DNA of 29,598 nt from DASTRU01 sp035761045 (lineage in GTDB: Bacteria; Pseudomonadota; Gammaproteobacteria; Burkholderiales; Burkholderiaceae_E). Every line of letters starts with the position of its first letter. Position 1 is the stretch's first letter. The position numbers and the translations under genes are program-made. The DNA lies in assembly GCA_035761045.1 (NCBI GenBank), contig DASTRU010000032.1, positions 1 to 29,598 on the forward strand. Reading direction: 5' to 3'. The notes beneath the pieces are model-generated. The model had not been told where the DNA came from, did no database searches, and saw only the letters and a program-made list of their open reading frames with translations. Shown here piece by piece: positions 7,872 through 14,677 of this stretch.

Positions 7872-9283
7872 GTCGTACCTCGTGGGCTGTCTTCAAGAAC
7901 AATCCCCGCGTCGAGCAACTCGGCTCGAATACGGTCGGCTTTAGCGAAATCGCGCATCTTCTTCGCGGCGGCGCGCTCGGCAATGTGGGCGTCGATCGAT
8001 TCGTTCGTCAGCGCGTTGGCGGGTACGTCATCGTTTTGCGCGATCGGCGCGCCTTGCAAGAACGCGCGCGGCAAGCGCTCGAGCATGCCAAGCACATTCC
8101 CTAAGTGTTTGAGCTGTCGAGCTAATGCCGCGCTTTTCGTGCGGTTGATTTCAGTGGCGAGATCAAACAGCACCGATACCGCGACAGGCGTGTTGAAGTC
8201 GTCGTCCATCGCGGCCTTGAAACGAAGCGCGTGAGGTTCGGTCCAGTCAAGCGGTTTGTCGTCGGGCTCGACTTGATTCAACGCGGTGTACAACCGCGTG
8301 AGTCCGTGCCGCGCGTCGTCGATCAAGGTGTCGGCGTAATTAAATGGGCTGCGGTAATGCGTGCGCAACAAGAAAAACCGCAATACCTCGGCCGCGTTGT
8401 CGCGACCACCGTATGACGTTTGTAAATCGGCCAGCACGTCGCGAATCGTGAAGAAGTTGCCGAGTGATTTCGACATCTTTCGATCATCGACATTAAGAAA
8501 CCCGTTATGCAGCCAGTAGTTCACGAACGGTGTTCCATTCGCGCCTTCGCTTTGCGCGATTTCATTCTCGTGATGCGGGAATTGCAGATCGGCGCCGCCG
8601 CCATGAATATCAAAACGCTCTCCCAACAACGCGCATGCCATGGCGGAGCACTCGATGTGCCAGCCAGGACGGCCCGCTCCCCATGGCGAATCAAAGTGCG
8701 CATCGTCGGGTTCGGAGGGTTTAGCCGCCTTCCATAAAACGAAGTCGAGCGGATCGTGCTTGCCCTGCGTAACCGCCACGCGCTCGCCCGCGCGCAATTC
8801 GTCGAGCGTCTTGCCCGACAACTTGCCATACCCTTCAAATTGCCGGACCGCGAAATTTACGTCGCCGTCTTCAGCGCGATAGGCATACCCCTTGCGCTCC
8901 AAGCGGCCGATCATGTCGAGCATCTGCGGCATGTATTGCGTGGCGCGCGGTTCATGATCGGGCGGCTGCACGCCCAATGCGGCTAAGTCCTCGCGCATGT
9001 AGCCGATGTATTCGTTAGTCAATGCCGCGATCGATACTCCGCGCTCCACCGCGCGACGAATGATTTTGTCGTCGATATCCGTGATATTGCGCACGTAAGT
9101 CACTCGATACCCCACGGCACGCAGCCAACGCTGCACGATGTCGAACGCCACCGTCATGCGCGCGTGGCCGATATGGCACCAGTCGTACACCGTCATGCCA
9201 CACACATACAAACGCGCGTGGCCCGCCACCAGCGGAACGAAGACTTCTTTGCGCCGTGTCAGCGTATTGAAAAGTTGCAGCAT
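7856..9283 (-). CDS. cysS: Cysteinyl-tRNA synthetase
   Basis: 475 residues, class I synthetase. HIGH signature is at 37-40 in WCHIGHAR; KMSKS at 269-273 in DDRKMSKSLGN. Zinc ligands expected in this enzyme are all present: C28 (YVCGMTVYD), C212 (WHIECSAM), H237 (PHHENE) and E241. The C-terminal DALR-type helical region follows and ends with a short basic tail. It is the first gene of the minus-strand run; the region upstream is divergent from the TPR gene. The start ATG follows GAGGAGA-like purine bases (minus strand GAGAA..GGAG about 8-14 bases upstream is weak). No unusual substitutions seen. Confidence 0.97.
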   Translation of the reverse strand: MLQLFNTLTRRKEVFVPLVAGHARLYVCGMTVYDWCHIGHARMTVAFDIVQRWLRAVGYRVTYVRNITDIDDKIIRRAVERGVSIAALTNEYIGYMREDLAALGVQPPDHEPRATQYMPQMLDMIGRLERKGYAYRAEDGDVNFAVRQFEGYGKLSGKTLDELRAGERVAVTQGKHDPLDFVLWKAAKPSEPDDAHFDSPWGAGRPGWHIECSAMACALLGERFDIHGGGADLQFPHHENEIAQSEGANGTPFVNYWLHNGFLNVDDRKMSKSLGNFFTIRDVLADLQTSYGGRDNAAEVLRFFLLRTHYRSPFNYADTLIDDARHGLTRLYTALNQVEPDDKPLDWTEPHALRFKAAMDDDFNTPVAVSVLFDLATEINRTKSAALARQLKHLGNVLGMLERLPRAFLQGAPIAQNDDVPANALTNESIDAHIAERAAAKKMRDFAKADRIRAELLDAGIVLEDSPRGTTWRRA

Positions 9284-9370
9284 GAAAGAGGAGAACTGGA
9301 CGAAAGCGTGAGAAGCCAGGGCTCCTCAAGCGAGCGATATGCTCTGTTAGACTTTGCAGCGGCCGGCGAG

Positions 9371-9376
9371 TATACC
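9371..9376 (-). promoter_or_regulatory. Possible -10 element for cysS in the cysS/TPR divergent gap
   Basis: The 160-base gap 9284-9443 separates two divergent genes. On the minus strand it contains GGGTATAC followed by T (TATACT spans 9370-9375), one mismatch from TATAAT and about 85 bases before the cysS start. No convincing -35 box is seen. The same site reads TATACC on the plus strand, so orientation is not certain. Confidence 0.3.
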
Positions 9377-9443
9377 CGGACCATCTTCGACTTAAAGCCC
9401 CCACGCACCCAGGCAAAGCCTGATTCTTAAAAGGTTTATTTCC

Positions 9444-10049
9444 ATGCGTTTGCGCTTCGTCGCGTCGTATTACGTCTTGCGTCGTGTTGCTGCTCTAAGT
9501 GTCGTTGCTGTTGCGATCGCAACGGGCACTCATGCCGTTCATGCGCAGGAAACCCAGGAAATCACTCGTCTTGTTCGCAGCGGTCAAACCGAGCAAGCCA
9601 TGCAACGGCTTGACGCCGCGTTAGCCGCCAATCCTAAGGACGCGCAACTGCGTTTTCTCAAAGGCGTGTTGCTCTCCGACCAAAAGCGGTCCACCGAAGC
9701 GATTCAAGTATTCGTTAGCCTGACCGAGGATTACCCCGAGCTTGCGGAGCCTTGGAACAATCTCGCGGTGTTGTACGCGGGCGAAGGCCGGTACGACAAA
9801 GCACGCGCGGCGTTGGAACTCGCGATTAAGACGCAGCCGAATTACGCGATCGCGCATGAAAACTTAGGCGACGTGTATTTGAAGCTCGCGACTCAGTCTT
9901 ACGAGCGCGCCATTAGTCTTGACATCACCAATCTTCAAGCCAAGCGCAAGTTATCGATCGCACGCGAATTGCTTGGATCGTCCACACCCACGCCCGCCCT
10001 GGTCGAGCCGCCGAAAACACCCGCCGCCACTCCCGCGGCAAAACGTTAG
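9444..10049 (+). CDS. Exported tetratricopeptide-repeat protein
   Basis: 201 residues. A signal peptide is clear: basic MRLRF.., a hydrophobic core (VAALSVVAVAIATG), and a cleavage site after AVHA at about residue 34. The mature part holds about three TPR units: QEITRLVRSGQTEQAMQRLDAALAANP style at about 37-68, then a unit around 70-102, and one with NNLAVLYAGEGRYDKARAALELAIKTQPN at about 106-136, extended by NLGDVYLKLATQSYERAISLD. TPRs mediate protein-protein contacts; the partner is unknown. The tail is Pro/Ala/Thr-rich and may be unstructured. It lies directly before the periplasmic cyclophilin gene, so a role in envelope protein handling is plausible but inferred. Confidence 0.85.
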   Translation: MRLRFVASYYVLRRVAALSVVAVAIATGTHAVHAQETQEITRLVRSGQTEQAMQRLDAALAANPKDAQLRFLKGVLLSDQKRSTEAIQVFVSLTEDYPELAEPWNNLAVLYAGEGRYDKARAALELAIKTQPNYAIAHENLGDVYLKLATQSYERAISLDITNLQAKRKLSIARELLGSSTPTPALVEPPKTPAATPAAKR

Positions 10050-10071
10050 GCATCGCGCGGCGTTTTTAATT

Positions 10072-10102
10072 GGCGCTTAAAGCACGCGCTGCTTTAAGTG
10101 CC
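10072..10102 (+). repeat. Strong 12-base-pair hairpin between TPR gene and ppiA
   Basis: GGCGCTTAAAGC at 10072-10083 pairs with GCTTTAAGTGCC at 10091-10102 (11 Watson-Crick pairs and one G-U) around a 7-base loop. There is no T-run on either strand after the stem, so it does not look like an intrinsic terminator. It ends 23 bases before the ppiA start and 11 bases before its Shine-Dalgarno, so it could act as an mRNA stability or translation element. Confidence 0.7.
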
Positions 10103-10125
10103 GCATTCACTTCAGGAGATTGTTC

Positions 10126-10698
10126 ATGCGGATTTCAACCGTCATCGCCGCTCTTTCCTTTGCGCTTAGCGCCGTCGTGCACGCGCAAACCGCGCCTCGT
10201 GTTGAATTGAAAACCACGGCGGGTCCCATCGTGGTGGAGTTGGACGCGGAAAAAGCGCCCGGCACGGTCAAGAACTTTTTGCAATACGTACGTGATGGTC
10301 ATTACGACGGCACGATATTCCATCGCGTGATTCCAAACTTCATGATTCAAGGCGGCGGATTTACTAAGGACATGACGCAAAAGCCCACGCGCGCGCCGAT
10401 CAAGATTGAATCGACGAATGGCCTAAAGAATCAGCGCGGCACGATCGCCATGGCGCGCACGAGCGACCCGAATTCCGCGACATCGCAGTTTTTCATCAAC
10501 GTGGTGGATAACCGCATGCTAGATGCGCCAGGACAAGACGGTTACGGCTACACCGTGTTCGGTAAGGTGGTATCGGGCATGGATACGGTGGAGAAGATCC
10601 GCACGGCTCCGACGGAACCCAAGGGCATGCATCAAAACGTGCCGGTCAAACCCGTGGTGATTGAAAAAGCCACGGTGCTCGAACCCGCGACCAAATAA
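10126..10698 (+). CDS. ppiA: Periplasmic peptidyl-prolyl cis-trans isomerase A (cyclophilin)
   Basis: 190 residues. The start at 10126 is preferred because AGGAG lies 7 bases upstream; a TTG two codons earlier is less well placed. The signal peptide MRISTVIAALSFALSAVVHA is followed by QTAPRVELKT, giving a periplasmic enzyme. Cyclophilin marks are complete: NFLQYVRDGHYDGTIFHRVIPNFMIQGGG, the catalytic arginine in FHRV, the MARTSDPNSATSQFFIN block, and YTVFGKVVSGMDTV. It isomerises X-Pro bonds during folding of exported proteins. It is followed 28 bases later by a cytoplasmic cyclophilin of very similar sequence, an arrangement that probably arose by duplication with a signal peptide gained or lost. 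Confidence 0.95.
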   Translation: MRISTVIAALSFALSAVVHAQTAPRVELKTTAGPIVVELDAEKAPGTVKNFLQYVRDGHYDGTIFHRVIPNFMIQGGGFTKDMTQKPTRAPIKIESTNGLKNQRGTIAMARTSDPNSATSQFFINVVDNRMLDAPGQDGYGYTVFGKVVSGMDTVEKIRTAPTEPKGMHQNVPVKPVVIEKATVLEPATK

Positions 10699-10726
10699 CA
10701 ATCACAACGACTGGAAGGTAATCATC

Positions 10727-11221
10727 ATGGTGATTTTGCACACCAATCACGGCGACATAACGATCGAACTCGACGCCGAAAAAGCGCCGAAGACCGTTGA
10801 GAATTTTCTCGAATACGTGAAAAGCGGCCATTACGACGGCACCGTGTTCCATCGCGTGATCGACGGCTTCATGATCCAAGGCGGCGGCTTCGCGGCGGGC
10901 ATGCAACAAAAACCCACGCGCGAGCCCATCGCCAACGAAGCGGATAACGGCTTGAAGAATAAGAAATACACGCTGGCGATGGCCCGCACCAACGATCCGC
11001 ATTCGGCAAGCTCGCAGTTCTTTATCAACGTCAAGGACAACGACTTCCTCGACTTCAAATCGCCAACGCCGCAAGGCTGGGGCTATTGCGTGTTTGGCCG
11101 CGTCACCGCGGGAACGGACGTCGTGGACAAGATCAAGGGCGTGCGTACCGCCACGCGCGGCTGGCATCAAGACGTGCCGGTGGAAGACGTCGTGATCGAG
11201 CGTGCGGAAGTACTGGCTTGA
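10727..11221 (+). CDS. ppiB: Cytoplasmic peptidyl-prolyl cis-trans isomerase B (cyclophilin)
   Basis: 164 residues, the same length as E. coli PpiB. The start at 10727 follows GGAAGG with an 8-base spacer; upstream in-frame codons would run into ppiA. It has no signal peptide and begins at MVILHTNHGDITIELD. The active-site region YDGTVFHRVIDGFMIQGGGF, SSQFFINV, and GYCVFGRV are intact. The loop around DFLDFKSPTPQGWGYC is the typical PpiB insertion that distinguishes it from the periplasmic neighbour. The stop overlaps the lpxH start by two bases (TTGA), which points to translational coupling. Confidence 0.96.
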   Translation: MVILHTNHGDITIELDAEKAPKTVENFLEYVKSGHYDGTVFHRVIDGFMIQGGGFAAGMQQKPTREPIANEADNGLKNKKYTLAMARTNDPHSASSQFFINVKDNDFLDFKSPTPQGWGYCVFGRVTAGTDVVDKIKGVRTATRGWHQDVPVEDVVIERAEVLA

Positions 11222-11994
11222 ACCCTGCTTCGATCGCCAACGCCGCGCGTATCGCGCTTCCCGCAAGCGACACGGCATGGTTCGTGTCCGACTTGCATTT
11301 GTGGGACGACAGACCGCGAACGTGCGACGCGTTCGCGCAAACGCTTGACGCGGCTTGCGCGCAAAACGTGGCCTTGTTTGTCCTCGGCGATCTCTTTGAA
11401 TACTGGGCGGGCGATGATGACTTGCGTTCTTCCAACGTCGCGGCGCCGGTTGAAGCCATGCGCGACGCCGTCCAACGCGGTCTGCGCTTATGGCTGATGC
11501 ACGGCAATCGCGATTTTTTGCTGGGCCCAGCGTTTGCCAAGCATGTGGGCGCGACGTTGATCACCACCGACCACGCGTTGCTCTCAATCGGTAATGCGAA
11601 AGCCTTGCTAATGCATGGCGATACCTTGTGCACCGACGACGTGGACTACCAACGCTTTCGCGCGCAAGCCCGTCATCCCGCCTATCAAGCCGCGGTGTTA
11701 GCTAAACCGCTTGCGGAGCGTCATGCGCTCATCGCGCATCTGCGCATGCAAAGCGAGGATAAAAAAGCGCGCACGGCGGCCAGCATCATGGACGTGAATC
11801 CATCGGCCGTGAATGCGGCATTCGACGCCGCGAAGGTGGATGTGATGATTCATGGCCACACGCACCGCCCCATGCAGCATCAGGAAGACCACGGCCGCAC
11901 GCGTTGGGTATTGCCAGACTGGGAGTGCGAATCACCGCCGATACGCGGTGGTTACTTGGAATGGAACGGTGCGACCTTCACGCCGCATTGGTAA
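11218..11994 (+). CDS. lpxH: UDP-2,3-diacylglucosamine diphosphatase
   Basis: 258 residues from a TTG start at 11218 that overlaps the ppiB stop; GGAAG lies 7 bases upstream. No ATG lies before the catalytic motif except inside ppiB. LpxH removes UMP from UDP-2,3-diacylglucosamine to give lipid X in lipid A synthesis, at the inner membrane. The calcineurin-like metallophosphatase motifs are present in order: FVSDLHL with D25 and H27, LGDLFEYWAGDD, MHGNRDFLLG, an MHGDTLCTDD block, and MIHGHTHRP. The length is slightly above E. coli LpxH (240), with a short N-terminal extension before the first motif. Confidence 0.95.
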   Translation: MNPASIANAARIALPASDTAWFVSDLHLWDDRPRTCDAFAQTLDAACAQNVALFVLGDLFEYWAGDDDLRSSNVAAPVEAMRDAVQRGLRLWLMHGNRDFLLGPAFAKHVGATLITTDHALLSIGNAKALLMHGDTLCTDDVDYQRFRAQARHPAYQAAVLAKPLAERHALIAHLRMQSEDKKARTAASIMDVNPSAVNAAFDAAKVDVMIHGHTHRPMQHQEDHGRTRWVLPDWECESPPIRGGYLEWNGATFTPHW

Positions 11995-12013
11995 TGCCGC
12001 GTTCGCCAATTCA

Positions 12014-12769
12014 TTAAACCAGGCGATTGAGCTGGTTCGGATCGAATGTTTCCGGGCCTTCGTCATTGCCTGGTCGCACCGGAATATTGATGCCCTGCTC
12101 GCGCAACGCGGCTAATACCGCTTCCACGATGCGTGCTTGATCGGCGGTTTCGTTGATCAACCGATGCAAGGCGATCGAGAGTGGATCGTCGGCGGACGGA
12201 TCAAGCCCATAGGCGGCGAAGGCCGTGGCTCCGGTGGGCGTCAAAGGCTCGGTACGAGATTCGACGATGCGTGCTGGAATGCCCGTTGCCGTGGCTCCAG
12301 CGGGAACAGGACGCACGACGACGGCGTTTGAGCCAATCTTCGCGCCCGCGCCCACGGTAAAGCCGCCCAACACCTTGGCCCCGGCGCCCACGACTACGCC
12401 GCGCTCCAACGTCGGATGTCGCTTGGTACCGCGATACAACGACGTGCCACCAAGCGTTACGCCTTGATAGATCGTGCAGTCATCGCCGATGTCGGCCGTC
12501 TCGCCAATCACCACGCCCATGCCGTGATCGATGAACACGCGATGCCCGATCGTCGCGCCCGGGTGAATTTCGATTCCGGTAAGAAAACGAGCGAGATGCG
12601 AGATGAACCGACCAAGCCAACGTAACCCACGCGTCCAGCACCAATGCGCGATGCGATGCAGCCACAAGGCATGCAAGCCGGGATAACACGTGATGACCTC
12701 GAAACGGCTACGCGCCGCGGGGTCGCGGTCGAGGATGCAGGCGATATCTTCGCGAAGTCGGCTGAACAT
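12014..12769 (-). CDS. cysE: Serine O-acetyltransferase
   Basis: 251 residues. It makes O-acetylserine from serine and acetyl-CoA, the committed step of cysteine synthesis. A short N-terminal helical domain (MFSRLREDIACILDRDPAARS, then FEVITCYPGLHALWLHRIAHW) leads into a left-handed hexapeptide-repeat helix with the active-site block IDHGMGVVIGETADIGD and the GVTLGGTS loop, ending GIPARIV. The N-terminal domain is shorter than in E. coli CysE, as in the EpsC/SrpH-like group. About 60 extra residues follow the core, ending in FDPNQLNRLV. The gene is convergent with lpxH. No strong Shine-Dalgarno is visible; a sigma-54-like sequence lies about 85-100 bases upstream. Confidence 0.94.
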   Translation of the reverse strand: MFSRLREDIACILDRDPAARSRFEVITCYPGLHALWLHRIAHWCWTRGLRWLGRFISHLARFLTGIEIHPGATIGHRVFIDHGMGVVIGETADIGDDCTIYQGVTLGGTSLYRGTKRHPTLERGVVVGAGAKVLGGFTVGAGAKIGSNAVVVRPVPAGATATGIPARIVESRTEPLTPTGATAFAAYGLDPSADDPLSIALHRLINETADQARIVEAVLAALREQGINIPVRPGNDEGPETFDPNQLNRLV

Positions 12770-12852
12770 GAGGCGTTTCTTCTAGGCCAAAGTAAAGAAA
12801 TGAGCGGCGCGGCGAATCTTCTAGGAAAATTACCGACGCCGACGCTCGCTTC

Positions 12853-12868
12853 AGCACCAAGCGTGCCA
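12853..12868 (-). promoter_or_regulatory. Sigma-54-like -24/-12 site upstream of cysE
   Basis: The minus strand reads TGGCACGCTTGGTGCT, preceded by C. Compared with the consensus YTGGCACG-N4-TTGCW, only the first base of the -12 box differs (GTGCT), and the GG to GC spacing is exactly 10 bases. It lies in the trmJ-cysE gap in the right direction, about 84 bases from the cysE start. It could still be a chance match. Confidence 0.4.
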
Positions 12869-12909
12869 GCGACATGCCAAACGCGCAAATCAATATGTCT
12901 TTTGCTTTA

Positions 12910-13662
12910 TTAACCCTTGCGCTGGCCGCTCAACACCATTTGCTTGCACAAGCCTCGCAAAAGCTGAACTTCCTCACGTTCCAAGCGAGTACGCGCGAAT
13001 AAACGCCGCATGCGCTCGGCCAACTTCTTTGGGTGTTCGGGGTCGATAAAGCCAACGGCGACGCATGCCTCGCGAAAATGCGCGTGAAAGCGTTCGATTT
13101 CTTCGTGACTCGCGTAATCGGGCCGCTCCACGTCGAGCTCGCTCGTGCCGCGCATGCGAGCGGTTCGGCGTAATTCATAAGCCGCGACTTGCACCGATTG
13201 CGCGAGATTCAGCGACGAATACGTCGGCTCGGCGTCGATGTACGCCAGCCGGTCGCATCGTTGTGCTTGCTCGTTCGTCAAACCGATACGTTCGGTGCCG
13301 AACACAAAAGCCACCGATGATGCATTCGACGCTGTCACCTCGGACATCGCCAACGCGCACGCTTCTTCAAGACCCACGCGCGGCGGGGCGAATTCGCGCG
13401 TGCGTGCCGCGAAACCGATAACGAGCGTCGTGTCGGCCACCGCTTCGTCGAACCGCTCGTGCACTCGCGCGGCGTGCAACACATCGGCCGCGCCACTCGC
13501 ATAGGCCAACGCGTCGGGAGACGACAAGGCATCGGCGAAGCGAGGCGCCACGATGCGTAAATCGCTCCACCCCATGGTCTTCATGGCGCGCGCGGCCGAG
13601 CCAATGTTGCCGGGGTGGCTGGGTTCGATCAACACGAAACGAATACGGTCCGCAAAAGTCAT
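12910..13662 (-). CDS. trmJ: tRNA (cytidine/uridine-2'-O-)-methyltransferase TrmJ
   Basis: 250 residues from the ATG at 13662, close to the 246 of E. coli TrmJ; an upstream TTG would add 18 residues without family resemblance. TrmJ methylates the ribose at position 32 of several tRNAs. SPOUT-class marks are visible: FVLIEPSHPGNIGSAARAMKTMGW near the N-terminus, VIGFAARTREF, VAFVFGTERIGLTNEQ and YSSLNLAQSVQVAAYEL, which form the trefoil knot that binds SAM. The C-terminal helical region (ERFHAHFREACVAVGFID...) matches the TrmJ extension. It is divergent from suhB, an arrangement known in related bacteria. No Shine-Dalgarno is visible at either start. Confidence 0.93.
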   Translation of the reverse strand: MTFADRIRFVLIEPSHPGNIGSAARAMKTMGWSDLRIVAPRFADALSSPDALAYASGAADVLHAARVHERFDEAVADTTLVIGFAARTREFAPPRVGLEEACALAMSEVTASNASSVAFVFGTERIGLTNEQAQRCDRLAYIDAEPTYSSLNLAQSVQVAAYELRRTARMRGTSELDVERPDYASHEEIERFHAHFREACVAVGFIDPEHPKKLAERMRRLFARTRLEREEVQLLRGLCKQMVLSGQRKG

Positions 13663-13830
13663 GGCAAGGCAGGCGGTTAAAATGCCGGCCGATTCTAACG
13701 ATGCGTTCTTCGACAACGAGAGTTGTTACGCGTCGTTCGCTCATTAAACCCGTCGGAAGCATCGCGCATGCGGCCTCTAAGGCCGGCATGGTGGTACGCG
13801 CACCGACGGTCCTAAGTCTTCGAGGACTCG

Positions 13831-14640
13831 ATGCATCCGATGCTCAACACAGCCATCAAGGCTGCCCGCAAGGCGGGAAACGTCATTAACCGCGCCAGCA
13901 TGGATCTTGAGCGCGTAATGGTCAGCCGTAAGGGCCATAACGATTTCGTCACCGAAGTCGACAAGCTCGCCGAGCAAGTCATCGTCGAAACGCTGTTGCA
14001 GGCCTATCCAAGCCATGCGGTGTTAGGCGAGGAAGGTGGCGAAAGCGGCGCCGAGCAACGCGAAGGTCATGAATACACGTGGATCATCGACCCGCTGGAC
14101 GGCACGACGAACTTCATCCACGGATTTCCGCAATACGCGGTGTCGATCGCGCTTCGGCATAACGGCGCCATCGAGCAAGCCGTGGTGTACGACCCCACGC
14201 GCAACGAACTCTTTACCGCATCGCGTGGCGCGGGCGCGTTCTTGAACGAAAAACGTATTCGCGTCGCCAAGCGCACGCGGTTGAGCGAAGCGTTGATTGG
14301 TACCGGCTTTCCGTTTCGCGCGCGCGAGGGCGAGAAGTCGCTGCACCTCGATGAATATCTCAAGCTCTTTCGCATCATGACCGTGCGCGCCGCCGGATTA
14401 CGCCGACCCGGAGCGGCGGCGTTGGATCTTGCGTATGTCGCCGCCGGTCGGCTCGATGGTTTTTGGGAGGCCGGCTTAAAGCCTTGGGACATCGCCGCCG
14501 GCAACTTGTTGATTTTGGAAGCTGGCGGATTGGTCGGCGACTGGAGCGGGGAGCAAACGCATTTCGAATGCGGCGATGTCGTGGCGGGCTCGCCAAAAAT
14601 ATTCGCTCAATTAATCGCCACCATCGCCGAAGCGCGATAG
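13831..14640 (+). CDS. suhB: Inositol-1-monophosphatase family protein SuhB
   Basis: 269 residues (E. coli SuhB is 267). Metal and substrate residues of the family are in place: E67 in LGEEGG, IDPLDGTTNF with D87 and D90, and WDIAAG with D220. The enzyme dephosphorylates inositol monophosphate; in E. coli SuhB also binds Nus factors in rRNA antitermination and processing, and whether that holds here cannot be read from sequence alone. GAGGA lies 6 bases before the ATG. It is divergent from trmJ across 168 bases and is followed after 37 bases by mutS on the same strand. Confidence 0.95.
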   Translation: MHPMLNTAIKAARKAGNVINRASMDLERVMVSRKGHNDFVTEVDKLAEQVIVETLLQAYPSHAVLGEEGGESGAEQREGHEYTWIIDPLDGTTNFIHGFPQYAVSIALRHNGAIEQAVVYDPTRNELFTASRGAGAFLNEKRIRVAKRTRLSEALIGTGFPFRAREGEKSLHLDEYLKLFRIMTVRAAGLRRPGAAALDLAYVAAGRLDGFWEAGLKPWDIAAGNLLILEAGGLVGDWSGEQTHFECGDVVAGSPKIFAQLIATIAEAR

Positions 14641-14677
14641 CCCCTCGCCCTCTTAGCTCGCTTCCTTACTTGCACGC

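Noticed and set aside
10646..11278. 210-codon minus-strand reading frame opposite ppiB
   Set aside because: Mirrors the cyclophilin coding sequence, rich in His/Val/Arg, with no recognisable domain.
13678..13683. TAAAAT as a suhB promoter -10 box
   Set aside because: No acceptable -35 sequence at the right distance and it overlaps the trmJ start region; too weak to list.
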